From Hominiventricola filiformis (GTDB lineage: Bacteria > Bacillota > Clostridia > Lachnospirales > Lachnospiraceae): 64,000 nt of DNA. The notes below the pieces were generated by a model. That model did not search any database. It saw only the letters and a list, made by a program, of their open reading frames with translations, and was not told the origin of the DNA. The number at the start of each line of letters is the position of its first letter. The stretch's first letter is position 1. The stretch is taken from the NCBI RefSeq assembly GCF_020686965.1, contig NZ_JAJEPS010000002.1, positions 124,001 to 188,000 on the forward strand, given 5' to 3'. Shown here one piece after another: positions 7,846 through 15,903 of this stretch. The translations under genes and the position numbers were made by a program.

Positions 7846-9354
7846 TAGTTGCTCCAGTTTCGGAAGCATCTCCTCATATTTCGTATCCATACATTCTTCA
7901 AATTCAGCCTGTTTCTTCATCAATTCCAGCGAAGTGACTGTCTTTTTGATCGGCTGGATCGTACCGGCTCCGGCTACACAACCGCCCGGACAGGCCATAC
8001 CCTCCAGCAGATAGCCGTTGTATTTTCCTGCTTTGGCAAGCTGCATCATTTTCTTACAGTTCGCAAGGCCTTCTGCACTGACTACCTTCACGGTTCTGGT
8101 CGGGTCCATCCGGTTCACGGCCTTCACGACCGCAGCAGCCACACCGCCGCTGACAGCAAAGCCTCGTCCGTCGGAACTTGCCTGTTTTAACGGTTCTCCA
8201 TCCGGAAGTTCCTTAAAGTTCACGTTCTTTGCATCAAACATGCCCTGCACTTCCTCAAAGGTCAGGACAAAATCTACATAACTACGGACGCTCTTTCTGC
8301 TGGCTTCCAGTTTCTTCGCTGCGCAGGGACCTACAAAAACAATCTTGCAGTCCGGTTCTTTCTCTTTCAGAAGGCGGGCGGTCAATACCATAGGCGTCAG
8401 TGCCATAGAAATACAGTCTGCATACTCCGGGAATAATTTTTTTGCCATCACAGACCATGCCGGACAGCAGGATGTTCCCATAAATGGAATTTTTTCCGGC
8501 ACTTCTTCCATGAAATCTTTCGCCTCTTCAATGGTACACAAATCTGCACCTACCGCCACTTCCACTACATCTTTAAAGCCCAGTGCCTGGAATGCCGGAC
8601 GGATTTTCTCCGGTTTCATATCCGGGCCAAACTGTCCTGCTACTGCCGGTGCTACAATAGCATAGACCGGTGCGCCGCTGTTGATCGTCAGAATCGTCTG
8701 GAAGATCTGACCTTTATCCACAATTGCGCTAAACGGGCAGCTGACCAGACACATACCGCAGGAAACACACTTGTCCTGATCAATATCGGCTCTTCCGTGC
8801 TCATCCGAATGAATAGCATTCATGCCACAGGCCTTCGCGCACGGACGTTCCTGATGGATAATGGCACTGTACGGACAGGCACTCACACAACGTCCGCACT
8901 TGATACATTTGTCAGGATCAATATGGGAACGCCCATTTACCATGGAAATTGCACCTTTCGGACAGACTTCCATACACGGATGTTCCAGACATCCCTGACA
9001 TCCTTCCGTCACCAGCACCCGGTTCTCCGGGCAGGAATGACAGGCAAATTTGATAATATTAATCAGAGGCGGCTCATAATATTTTTCTTCCACCAGGCTG
9101 GCCTCCACACCCTGAGAAATTTTGGAATGTTCAGAAATCTTTCTCAGGGAAAGTCCCATGGCTACCCGCAGACGCTCTCCGACTACCGCTCTCTCGAGAA
9201 AGATGCTCTCACGATAAGAAGCTATCTCTCCCGGTACAATCTTATAGGGCAGCTCGTCCAGACGGCTGCAGTCTCCGCCCTCATATGCCATTCTGGCAAT
9301 TTCCGTAAAAATTTCGTGGCGAATCTTCGTTTTGGATGAATATAATCCTCTCAT
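7843..9354 (-). CDS. Monomeric [FeFe] hydrogenase with ferredoxin-like domains
   Basis: A 503-residue protein. Residues about 1-95 are an N-terminal extension of unknown role. Residues about 100-215 hold Cys-rich ferredoxin modules (CIKCGRCVSACP and CVSCGMCLVSCP). The H-cluster domain carries TSCCPAW (motif L1), GPCAAKKLE (L2, where the usual first Met is Gly) and EGMACPGGCVAGAG (L3). Such enzymes exchange electrons with protons or H2. The L2 change and domain layout point to a divergent group (often called group B) rather than the main fermentative HydA. Some relatives may be sensory or biased toward H2 uptake. Maturation genes are not nearby. Confidence 0.87.
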   Translation of the reverse strand: MRGLYSSKTKIRHEIFTEIARMAYEGGDCSRLDELPYKIVPGEIASYRESIFLERAVVGERLRVAMGLSLRKISEHSKISQGVEASLVEEKYYEPPLINIIKFACHSCPENRVLVTEGCQGCLEHPCMEVCPKGAISMVNGRSHIDPDKCIKCGRCVSACPYSAIIHQERPCAKACGMNAIHSDEHGRADIDQDKCVSCGMCLVSCPFSAIVDKGQIFQTILTINSGAPVYAIVAPAVAGQFGPDMKPEKIRPAFQALGFKDVVEVAVGADLCTIEEAKDFMEEVPEKIPFMGTSCCPAWSVMAKKLFPEYADCISMALTPMVLTARLLKEKEPDCKIVFVGPCAAKKLEASRKSVRSYVDFVLTFEEVQGMFDAKNVNFKELPDGEPLKQASSDGRGFAVSGGVAAAVVKAVNRMDPTRTVKVVSAEGLANCKKMMQLAKAGKYNGYLLEGMACPGGCVAGAGTIQPIKKTVTSLELMKKQAEFEECMDTKYEEMLPKLEQL

Positions 9355-9385
9355 CTTCTGTCACACTCTCCATTCTGTTTTTGCA

Positions 9386-9415
9386 TAAAAAAGGTATCAA
9401 CACACAATTGATACC
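9386..9415 (-). terminator. Terminator of the methyltransferase gene
   Basis: GGTATCAA (9393-9400) is inverted at 9408-9415; on the minus strand the stem is followed by a T-run complementary to 9387-9392. It lies 40 bp past the stop codon at 9456. Confidence 0.8.
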
Positions 9416-9455
9416 ATTTTATCATCAATATGCTATTTTGAAAACCAACAGATTG

Positions 9456-10178
9456 TTATACCTGCGCTTTCACCGCACTTACCTGGAAATTCAGGATCAG
9501 GTGATGTCCGTCCTCCAGAATTTTCTCATTGGTCACATTGGAACAGACTTCCTTTGCTCCCAGCTTTTGGAGTTCCTGTACATCCCACTCCGGTCGGAGT
9601 CTTCTTGCCATAGGCAGATGTTCCCCGATCCGATCAATAGAGTTCGCATTAATTCCCTGCATATGCTTATGCTCCCAGCGGGTTCGGTCTCCATACTCCG
9701 CATCCGTCACATAATAATAAAAATTTCCATCAAAGTTCATCACCGTACCATTCGGTTTCAGAACCCGAAGCCACTCTCTGTAAGCCTGTTCCGGCTGTTC
9801 CAGATTCCAGAGCACATTTCGGCTGATCACCAGATCAAAGATTCCGTCCTCGAAATCCAGCTTCTGTGCATCCATCCGGCGGAAATCAATATCCACTCCA
9901 TAATGTACCGCATTTTTCCGTGCCTCTGCCAACATATTTTCCGTATAATCTACAGCAGTGACTTCATATCCCAGTCTGGCAAGCAAAACAGAGAAGAACC
10001 CCGGACCACATCCCACATCCAGCACATGCCGGCAGATTCGTCCATTCAGTGCCCGTCTGATCTGCTGTTCCCACAGGAAAATGCGATGCTCGTCCTCCAG
10101 TTCTTCTCTGTTGCTTAATGTATATCCCTCCGCCCGGCTGTTCCAGTACTGACGGATCTGTTCCAATGTCTGACTCAT
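9456..10178 (-). CDS. Class I SAM-dependent methyltransferase
   Basis: A 240-residue Rossmann-fold methyltransferase. Motif I LDVGCGPGFFSVLLARLG (residues about 53-70) binds S-adenosylmethionine, an acidic loop follows in VTAVDYTENML, and the post-motif segment FDLVISRNVLWNL is visible. The C-terminal half, with FDGNFYYYVTDAEYGDR, probably shapes the substrate pocket. The substrate is unknown. It lies 101 bp downstream of proC on the same strand with no terminator between, so it may be the last gene of the putative sulfur operon starting at 14705. Confidence 0.85.
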   Translation of the reverse strand: MSQTLEQIRQYWNSRAEGYTLSNREELEDEHRIFLWEQQIRRALNGRICRHVLDVGCGPGFFSVLLARLGYEVTAVDYTENMLAEARKNAVHYGVDIDFRRMDAQKLDFEDGIFDLVISRNVLWNLEQPEQAYREWLRVLKPNGTVMNFDGNFYYYVTDAEYGDRTRWEHKHMQGINANSIDRIGEHLPMARRLRPEWDVQELQKLGAKEVCSNVTNEKILEDGHHLILNFQVSAVKAQV

Positions 10179-10279
10179 AGTTTGTCTCCGATTCTTTTTT
10201 CAACATTTATCGTTTCAGTATACCTGTTGAAAAGAAACGGTACAAGCCTCCCCGGGGGATATGTTTTTACCGTATGTAT

Positions 10280-11086
10280 TTATTTACCCAGTTCTGTGGT
10301 TCTTTTAAATGCAGCCTGTACTGCATCCATCACGATACCATTGAGACCTGAACTTACGAAAGTGTGATATCCTGCAATGCCAATACCTCCCGGCGTGTTC
10401 ATCTCGTCGGTAATCTGGAACGGATGGCTGTCTGTACCCTCCAGACGAAGTCCGGTACCGATCAGGTTCTGAGTGACAATTTTTCTTGCATCTGCTCTGG
10501 AAATACCGCACTCTACGCCTGCATCCATCAAAGCTGCTGCAAAGAGAAGAAGCCATTCCGGACCTGCACAGCTTAATGCGGTAAATGCATCAAATTGTTT
10601 TTCCGGGATTACCAGTGTAGAACCGATGGAATCGGTAATTCTCTGTACGCTCTGTTTTGCTTCCTCAGAAGCATTCTCACTGAAGGTCAGGGCACTGTAA
10701 CCGCGTTTGATCTCGGTCATGGTGTTCGGCATAATTCTTGCATAAGTGACTTTCTCACCGATCCATCCTGACAGTTTCTCGATCTGGATTCCTGCACAGA
10801 TAGATACCAGTACATGATCCTGTGTGATGACTTCAGAAAGCTCTTTTGCTACTTTCTCTGCATCCTGGGGGCGGACTGCCAGTACCAGTACCTTTGCTTT
10901 CTCAGCCAGTTCCTTCAGGCTGTCTGCCAGCTGAAGTCCGTAGGTTTCTTTTAAATATACCTGACGCTCCGGCAGAAGCTCTTTTACATAGATCTCCTCT
11001 GCTGTCAGAGTATTTGCGGAAAGAATTCCTTTGATAATGCCGGTAGCCATAGCTCCACCGCCGATAAATCCAATGCTCTTGCTCAT
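10280..11086 (-). CDS. proC: Pyrroline-5-carboxylate reductase homologue
   Basis: A 268-residue protein with an N-terminal Rossmann domain (IGFIGGGAMATGIIKGIL, residues 5-22) and the P5CR C-terminal dimerisation domain with ALSCAGPEWLLLFAAALMDA and a DEMNTPGGIGIAGYHT segment near residue 228. The enzyme normally reduces 1-pyrroline-5-carboxylate to proline with NAD(P)H. It begins only 12 bp after an aminothiazoline-carboxylate hydrolase gene and shares its transcript. Because P5C reductases from other organisms also reduce cyclic thiazoline carboxylates, a scavenging role is possible here. Whether this is the cell's housekeeping ProC cannot be told from the window. Confidence 0.9.
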   Translation of the reverse strand: MSKSIGFIGGGAMATGIIKGILSANTLTAEEIYVKELLPERQVYLKETYGLQLADSLKELAEKAKVLVLAVRPQDAEKVAKELSEVITQDHVLVSICAGIQIEKLSGWIGEKVTYARIMPNTMTEIKRGYSALTFSENASEEAKQSVQRITDSIGSTLVIPEKQFDAFTALSCAGPEWLLLFAAALMDAGVECGISRADARKIVTQNLIGTGLRLEGTDSHPFQITDEMNTPGGIGIAGYHTFVSSGLNGIVMDAVQAAFKRTTELGK

Positions 11087-11098
11087 TTTCTCGTCTCC

Positions 11099-11785
11099 TT
11101 ACTCACATACGTTGAAATTCGTATTTCTATATTTCATCAGTGTGTCTGCCGCTTCCTGTCCGTACTCTGCTGCCACATCGGCCAATACTTCCGCGTTGAC
11201 TGCCTCTCCTTCTGCCTGAAAAATAGCCGCCGTCACTTCGTTGTACGCCCAGTAGGAATGAGCACAGTGATATTCAAAATTTTTAATTCCCGCAGGATTC
11301 TTTCCCCGTCCACTGCCTTCGGCAATATCTTTCCCGGTAGAAAGCCGGTGAATACAGCAGTCCGCCGTATGAAGGGTCTGGTCTACCTCGTAACCGAGAT
11401 CCGGGTTAAATCCCCTGGAAATGGAACTGTCCAGATATTTACAGTAAGCCGCTCCCGCCTCTGTAAGCCCCATATCATGGAACTGGGTGTACCAGGGACA
11501 TCGGGTAATTTTCAATGCACCGTTTCCATCCGGTGTCATGATATTGGAAATGCCTTCCTCTTTGGCCGATTCCGTATTGACCCATTCTCCATAGTAGTTA
11601 TACGTTGCCTGGGTCAGCTCCTGCCCGTCCCGTATGGCCCGTTGTGCCATTCTCCGGCCTCTCTGGAGAGCATAATACTGGGTGGCATGCAGGAATGCTT
11701 TTTTCCCGCGCTCTCCGAAACGCTCCGTCAGATGTACATAATATTTTGCCGCAATGTAGGCATGAATCCGTTCGTTAAATTCCAT
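11099..11785 (-). CDS. L-2-amino-thiazoline-4-carboxylate hydrolase family protein
   Basis: A 228-residue soluble protein I recognise as the ATC hydrolase family (Pfam ATC_hydrolase). Conserved features include the Cys-containing ITRCPWYTQFHDMGL segment near residue 94, a CKYLDSSI segment near 117 and TADCCIHRLSTG. In Pseudomonas, ATC hydrolase opens the aminothiazoline ring on the way to L-cysteine. It sits 5 bp downstream of an ABC permease gene of the sulfonate/taurine class and 12 bp upstream of proC, consistent with uptake and use of a sulfur-containing heterocycle. The exact substrate is inference. Confidence 0.75.
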   Translation of the reverse strand: MEFNERIHAYIAAKYYVHLTERFGERGKKAFLHATQYYALQRGRRMAQRAIRDGQELTQATYNYYGEWVNTESAKEEGISNIMTPDGNGALKITRCPWYTQFHDMGLTEAGAAYCKYLDSSISRGFNPDLGYEVDQTLHTADCCIHRLSTGKDIAEGSGRGKNPAGIKNFEYHCAHSYWAYNEVTAAIFQAEGEAVNAEVLADVAAEYGQEAADTLMKYRNTNFNVCE

Positions 11786-11789
11786 GTTC

Positions 11790-12680
11790 TTACCTCCAGC
11801 GGATCAGCAGTCTCTTCACCAGACTGATCAGCGCGTTCAGCACAGTAACTACCACACCGATCACAAAGATACCTGCGATCACTTTTGTGAAGTTTGCAAA
11901 ATCTGCGTTATATTTGATATACCATCCAAGTCCGGATGTTGCTCCGATCATCTCAGCCGCTGTCAGTACCAGAAAGGAAGTGGATACCGATACAGACACA
12001 CTGTTGATGATTCCAGGCAGACTGTAAGGAAGCAGTACATGAAGAATCATGGAACTCTGGTTCAGATTCAGTGTTCTCGCGGAATCCATGATCTTCCGGT
12101 CAATCTGGCGCACGCTTAATACCATGTTCATGAAGATGGACCAGAAAATCGTCATGGTGATGACGAAGATGGACGCTGCACGAAAACTGGGCAGCAGTGC
12201 TACCGCGTACGGGGAATAAATAATCGGCGGAATCGGGCTGATAACCCGGACAATAGGCATCACTGTACTGCTCAGGCGGTCTGACAGGCCGACGATCAGT
12301 CCCAAGCCAACACCGAAGAACAGGGCCAGTGCAAACGCAAGTCCCATAAGCCGCAGGGAGCTTCCCACACCTTCCAGTATTTTTTCATAATCCGTTACAA
12401 AAATGTTGAATACATTTTCCGGTGCCGGATAGAGCATGGCATCTTTTACTCCCACCTTGGCGGTAATGTACTCCCAGAGAATCAGCGCTGCAAATACGAT
12501 AATTCCAATATCAATGGCCGCTTTTTTCTTCCTGTTGGCAAGAAGCGCTGCTTCCACGGCAATGACAATGATCAGAAATGCCGTATAGGATTTGGTGCCT
12601 TCGACTGATGGCTGAAGGATCAGGAACACCAGTACAAGGAATAACAGATGGGGAAGTGCCCCGTGTATTTTCCGTATCAT
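11790..12680 (-). CDS. Sulfonate/taurine-class ABC transporter, permease
   Basis: A 296-residue permease of the SsuC/TauC/NrtB class with about seven hydrophobic segments, an extra pair of N-terminal helices, and the EAA-type coupling loop (DSARTLNLNQSSMILHVLLP near residue 190). It imports a small anionic or sulfur compound using the ATPase encoded just upstream. Its ATG overlaps the ATPase stop by 4 bp (12677-12680), a classic coupled junction. Substrate is not resolved by sequence; context suggests a sulfur source. Confidence 0.9.
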   Translation of the reverse strand: MIRKIHGALPHLLFLVLVFLILQPSVEGTKSYTAFLIIVIAVEAALLANRKKKAAIDIGIIVFAALILWEYITAKVGVKDAMLYPAPENVFNIFVTDYEKILEGVGSSLRLMGLAFALALFFGVGLGLIVGLSDRLSSTVMPIVRVISPIPPIIYSPYAVALLPSFRAASIFVITMTIFWSIFMNMVLSVRQIDRKIMDSARTLNLNQSSMILHVLLPYSLPGIINSVSVSVSTSFLVLTAAEMIGATSGLGWYIKYNADFANFTKVIAGIFVIGVVVTVLNALISLVKRLLIRWR

Positions 12681-13486
12681 ATTCCTTCTCCTCCTTCAAA
12701 CTCCAGTTTCTGTTCCTGTTCGTGATAAAAGAGATCCACAACTTTTCTTCGCAGGCTGAGATATGCTTCATCACTGGTCAGTTTTTCCCGGTTTCGGGGT
12801 CTTGCAAAGGGAACCTTTACCTCATGGGCGATCTTTTTGTCCTCCATAAAGAGAATCCGGTCAGACATGAGAATCGCCTCATCCACATCATGAGTGACAA
12901 ACACGATGGTCTTTTTCTTCTCCGTTGCGTCCAGAATCTGTAACAGCAGATCCTGTAAAAGAACACGGTTCTTGGCGTCGATGGCGCCAAAAGGCTCATC
13001 CATCAAAAGGATATCCGTCTCCATGGCCAGTGTTCTGGCGATGGCAGCTCTCTGCTGCATACCACCGGAGAGCTGGTATGGATACTTGTTTTCAAAGCCT
13101 TTCAGTCCTACCTTCTCCAGGTATTCCATGGCTTTTGCAGTCAGTTCCTTTTTGGAAAGTCTCGGGAAATTCTGCTTAATGCCAAATTCAATATTTTTTC
13201 TTACGGACATCCATGGAAAGAGAGAATAGTGCTGGAATACCACGCCTCTGTCTTTTTCGGTTCCTCTTGTCTCCTGTCCGTCGATCAGAAAGCTTCCGTT
13301 CTTGGGATTGTTGAGGCCTGCCAGAATGCTTAATGTGGTACTTTTTCCGCATCCGCTGGAACCGATGAGGCTCACAAATTCACCTTCTTCCACAGAAAAT
13401 GTGACTCCATCCAGTGCATGGTAGACATTTCCCTGGTCTGTATAATCGAGTGTGATGTCTTTTAACTCTATTTTACTCATTTCCAT
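12677..13486 (-). CDS. Sulfonate/taurine-class ABC transporter, ATP-binding protein
   Basis: A 269-residue ATPase with Walker A IGSSGCGKST near residues 42-51, signature LSGGMQQRAAIARTLAM near 143 and Walker B LLMDEPFGAID, typical of the SsuB/TauB/NrtD group. The last 50 residues extend beyond the core NBD. The start follows CGGAG at 9 bp; a second in-frame ATG two codons later is also possible. It lies between the binding-protein gene and the permease gene, in the order binding protein, ATPase, permease. Confidence 0.92.
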   Translation of the reverse strand: MEMSKIELKDITLDYTDQGNVYHALDGVTFSVEEGEFVSLIGSSGCGKSTTLSILAGLNNPKNGSFLIDGQETRGTEKDRGVVFQHYSLFPWMSVRKNIEFGIKQNFPRLSKKELTAKAMEYLEKVGLKGFENKYPYQLSGGMQQRAAIARTLAMETDILLMDEPFGAIDAKNRVLLQDLLLQILDATEKKKTIVFVTHDVDEAILMSDRILFMEDKKIAHEVKVPFARPRNREKLTSDEAYLSLRRKVVDLFYHEQEQKLEFEGGEGI

Positions 13487-13556
13487 GTATCTCCGTTTTT
13501 AATATAATTCTTTGTTATTAGCCGCAGCAGCTTTCCTCTGCCTTGGTGTCTTCTCT

Positions 13557-14705
13557 TCAATCCTGATTGGTTGCCTGATCCTCTGCCTGAAGCTGCAGAT
13601 ATACCTCATTATCCGGGTCTTCCTGGAGAAGCTCGTTCAGTGCATCTTCAAATACGGTCGAGTCAATGTAATCTTTCATATCTACATTACCCTCAGAATA
13701 TCCGATATCTACCATTGCCTGGAAGAACTGGTCGGTATCTTTTACATCCGGGTTCGGGCTGAATCCGATGTGGCCATATTCATATACCTGGCTTCTGATG
13801 GTATCTTCGTCGGTCTCCAGTTCCTGAAGTGCATATTTAATTGTTTCATCTTCATTCGTCTGCATCAGCTCATATGCACGGATATTCGCTTTCAGTGCTG
13901 CTACGTAAGCGTCTCTGTTTGCCTCCAGCTTCTCTCTGGTGGTAAACATACGACAGCAGATAAATCCAGGCCACTCATCTTCGCCATCCAGGTAGCTGAC
14001 CGGAACCAGTCCCTGTGCTTCTGCACTCTGACGATAGGTCAGGAATGCAATACCAAGATCAACCTCTCCTTTTTTTACTGCCTCTACAACGGTTGCCTGG
14101 GAATCCAGCTCCACAAATTCGATCTTGGATACATCCACGCCTCTGTCTTTCAGCATCTTACGAAATGCAATATCACCAGTATTTAACCGGGTAACACCTA
14201 CTTTCTTTCCTGCCAGAGTCTCTTCATTCAGTTCAGTAAACTCGGATGCCCGATCCGGAAGAGCATAAAGGGAAGCTCCCTCTGACATCTGTCCGCCAAT
14301 GATTACAATATCAGAGCCCTGATCAATGTAGTTCAGGACTGCGGTTGCACCTGCAGATACCAGATCTGCTTTGTCCTGAAGAAGTGCCTGTATATTATCC
14401 GGGTTGGAGTTATTGTAGGTCATCTCCACATCCAGCCCCTCGTCTGCATAATAACCTGCTGCATAGGCAAGTGCGGAATCGATATGTCCAACCATGCTGT
14501 TCCATCCTAAAACTCTTAAAGAACCTTTGCTGTCAGAAGCTGTATCTGCTGCTTCTGCTATATCATCGCTCTCGCTGTCTGTCGTTTCTGCATTGGTCTG
14601 TGAATCGGATGCTGCTGTGCTGCTATCTGATGAAGAGCCACAGCCTGCCAGAAGTCCTGCTGAAAGTGCTACCGTCAGTAACAGGGTAAGTGCTCGTTTT
14701 TTCAT
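13557..14705 (-). CDS. Sulfonate/taurine-class ABC transporter, substrate-binding lipoprotein
   Basis: A 382-residue NMT1/SsuA-like binding protein. The signal peptide ends at lipobox LLAGC (residues about 18-22) and is followed by a Ser/Asp/Thr linker to about residue 55. The mature domain starts near LRVLGWNSMVGHIDSALAYA, an early segment typical of nitrate/sulfonate/taurine binding proteins, with EMTYNNSNPDNIQALLQDKA next. It captures substrate outside the cell for the downstream ATPase and permease. An AAAGGAGG site precedes the ATG. It heads a probable six-gene transcript reaching to about 9456 and is preceded by a near-consensus promoter with a candidate operator. Confidence 0.9.
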   Translation of the reverse strand: MKKRALTLLLTVALSAGLLAGCGSSSDSSTAASDSQTNAETTDSESDDIAEAADTASDSKGSLRVLGWNSMVGHIDSALAYAAGYYADEGLDVEMTYNNSNPDNIQALLQDKADLVSAGATAVLNYIDQGSDIVIIGGQMSEGASLYALPDRASEFTELNEETLAGKKVGVTRLNTGDIAFRKMLKDRGVDVSKIEFVELDSQATVVEAVKKGEVDLGIAFLTYRQSAEAQGLVPVSYLDGEDEWPGFICCRMFTTREKLEANRDAYVAALKANIRAYELMQTNEDETIKYALQELETDEDTIRSQVYEYGHIGFSPNPDVKDTDQFFQAMVDIGYSEGNVDMKDYIDSTVFEDALNELLQEDPDNEVYLQLQAEDQATNQD

Positions 14706-14724
14706 AATGTTCCTCCTTTGTTAT

Positions 14725-14747
14725 ATTCCTACTTTGTATATAGGAAT
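14725..14747 (-). promoter_or_regulatory. Candidate operator ATTCCTA-N9-TAGGAAT before the sulfur operon
   Basis: A 7-bp inverted repeat lies about 20 bp downstream of the predicted start of transcription. A related TAGTAGGAATAGTAGG stretch (14817-14832) lies upstream of the -35 box. TAGGAAT half-sites resemble CymR/Rrf2-type boxes that control cysteine and sulfur genes in Bacillota; that assignment is inferred from memory of the motif and from the operon content. Confidence 0.5.
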
Positions 14748-14769
14748 TATATGTTTCTTGATGTCACTT

Positions 14770-14798
14770 ACTATACTACGGCTTTTTTTATCTGTCAA
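14770..14798 (-). promoter_or_regulatory. Sigma-A promoter of the sulfonate-class ABC operon
   Basis: On the minus strand TTGACA (14798-14793) and TATAGT (14775-14770) are 17 bp apart, 65 bp upstream of the binding-protein start. The stretch 14706-15075 holds only this promoter, the operator candidates and the structured element at 14852-14998; no gene is seen. Confidence 0.85.
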
Positions 14799-14851
14799 TA
14801 GTTTTTCATATATATTTAGTAGGAATAGTAGGCTTGTTATAAAAAGCTTCC

Positions 14852-14998
14852 GGCCAGTAGAGCGATACACTGTGAGCGGAACCGCTCGCGCTAAGTCCTC
14901 GATCCAGCGGTACTAAGATTCGAACTACGCCAACAGCTTGTTCTCATCAAGTACCGGGACTGCGGACGTTCCTTTCACAGTGTATCGCTCTACCGGCC
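14852..14998 (-). repeat. Structured repeat element, copy 1 (99-nt core in a 24-bp closing stem)
   Basis: The arms 14852-14875 and 14975-14998 pair over 24 bp with a single A/G difference that is a G-U pair in the minus-strand RNA. They enclose a 99-nt core (14876-14974) that matches copy 2 at 91 of 99 positions. Inside the core, complementary blocks nest: GGAAC with GTTCC, AGTCC with GGACT, GGTACT with AGTACC, and a small GAGCG/CGCTC hairpin. A TTTTT run follows on the minus strand (14845-14841). It lies 77 bp past the CPBP gene stop, in the same orientation, so it probably doubles as that gene's terminator. It could be a 3'-UTR RNA or a MITE-like insertion. Confidence 0.85.
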
Positions 14999-15075
14999 TG
15001 GACATTTTGAAACAATTTAGTCAAAAGAAAAAGAAGTCCCAGAATCACTCTGAAACTTCCTTGTTTCTATATATT

Positions 15076-15903
15076 CTATTCGATTGTTTGCTGATCGTCG
15101 ACTTCCTGATGAGTTGCCAGCCGGAAGATAGCCAGTGCAAATACTGCGGCCGCGGCTGCTGTGACAATCCAGAATACCATATCATTCTCATACAGACTGG
15201 TACTCACAATGAGAGTTACCGCCAGATTAGATACCATATGAGAGAGCACTGTTGCTTTCAAGGAATGATAAGTCTCCATCAGCCAGCACAGGAACCATCC
15301 ACAACATGCTGCATAGATTCCCTGCACCAGATTTCCGTGAAAAACACCGAACAGGACACCCCCTAGAAAAATGGCCCATTTCGGTTTCATAAACTCCCGG
15401 AGTCTCTCATAGAGAAGACCTCTCATCACCAGTTCTTCTACAATGGGTGCCAGCATACAAACACAGAGAAGCTGCAGCACGAGGCTTCCCGACATAAGCA
15501 TGGCACTGGTCTCCTCATAGCTGTCCGACAGTTCCGGCAAAGGACTGATATTGACAAGGTTATTACCTGCAATAGAAAAAGCAATGCTGGCTGCTGCAAT
15601 CAGACAAGCATCCCGTCCTGTCATCCTGCGCTTCCCGCCATCCATATCCGAAGTCATCCTCCATGCCCGTTTCCGAATATCTTTTCGATACAGCATTCCA
15701 AAAAGCACAGTGGAAATTACTGCACTGACAGTCAGAAATGTCACATATAAATCTGACCAGGCAGACACTGACGTTGTTGCTTCTGAAAGAACATGTGGAA
15801 AGAAAAGCCTTGCAACAACCATTCCTGCCGCGACTACTACATTCTGGATGATAACATAAAGAGCCATGGGATACATGGCCCTCCATACTTTATAAATTTT
15901 CAT
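15076..15903 (-). CDS. CPBP-family intramembrane glutamic endopeptidase
   Basis: A 275-residue polytopic membrane protein with about seven or eight helices. The CPBP/Abi catalytic motifs are present: EELVMRGLLYERL (EExxxR type) near residue 160, FGVFHGN near 190 and a third conserved region with LSHMVSNLAV near 215. Family members are type II CAAX-prenyl-protease-like enzymes, and in Bacillota several confer bacteriocin immunity or process peptides. It abuts argS with no gap (15903/15904) and may be co-transcribed with it. Its transcript appears to end in the structured repeat at 14852-14998. Confidence 0.88.
   Translation of the reverse strand: MKIYKVWRAMYPMALYVIIQNVVVAAGMVVARLFFPHVLSEATTSVSAWSDLYVTFLTVSAVISTVLFGMLYRKDIRKRAWRMTSDMDGGKRRMTGRDACLIAAASIAFSIAGNNLVNISPLPELSDSYEETSAMLMSGSLVLQLLCVCMLAPIVEELVMRGLLYERLREFMKPKWAIFLGGVLFGVFHGNLVQGIYAACCGWFLCWLMETYHSLKATVLSHMVSNLAVTLIVSTSLYENDMVFWIVTAAAAAVFALAIFRLATHQEVDDQQTIE

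Noticed and set aside
14852..14998. tRNA-like GTTCGAATC stretch inside repeat copy 1
   Set aside because: It resembles a T loop, but copy 2 does not keep the following bases and no cloverleaf can be drawn, so the element is not a tRNA gene.
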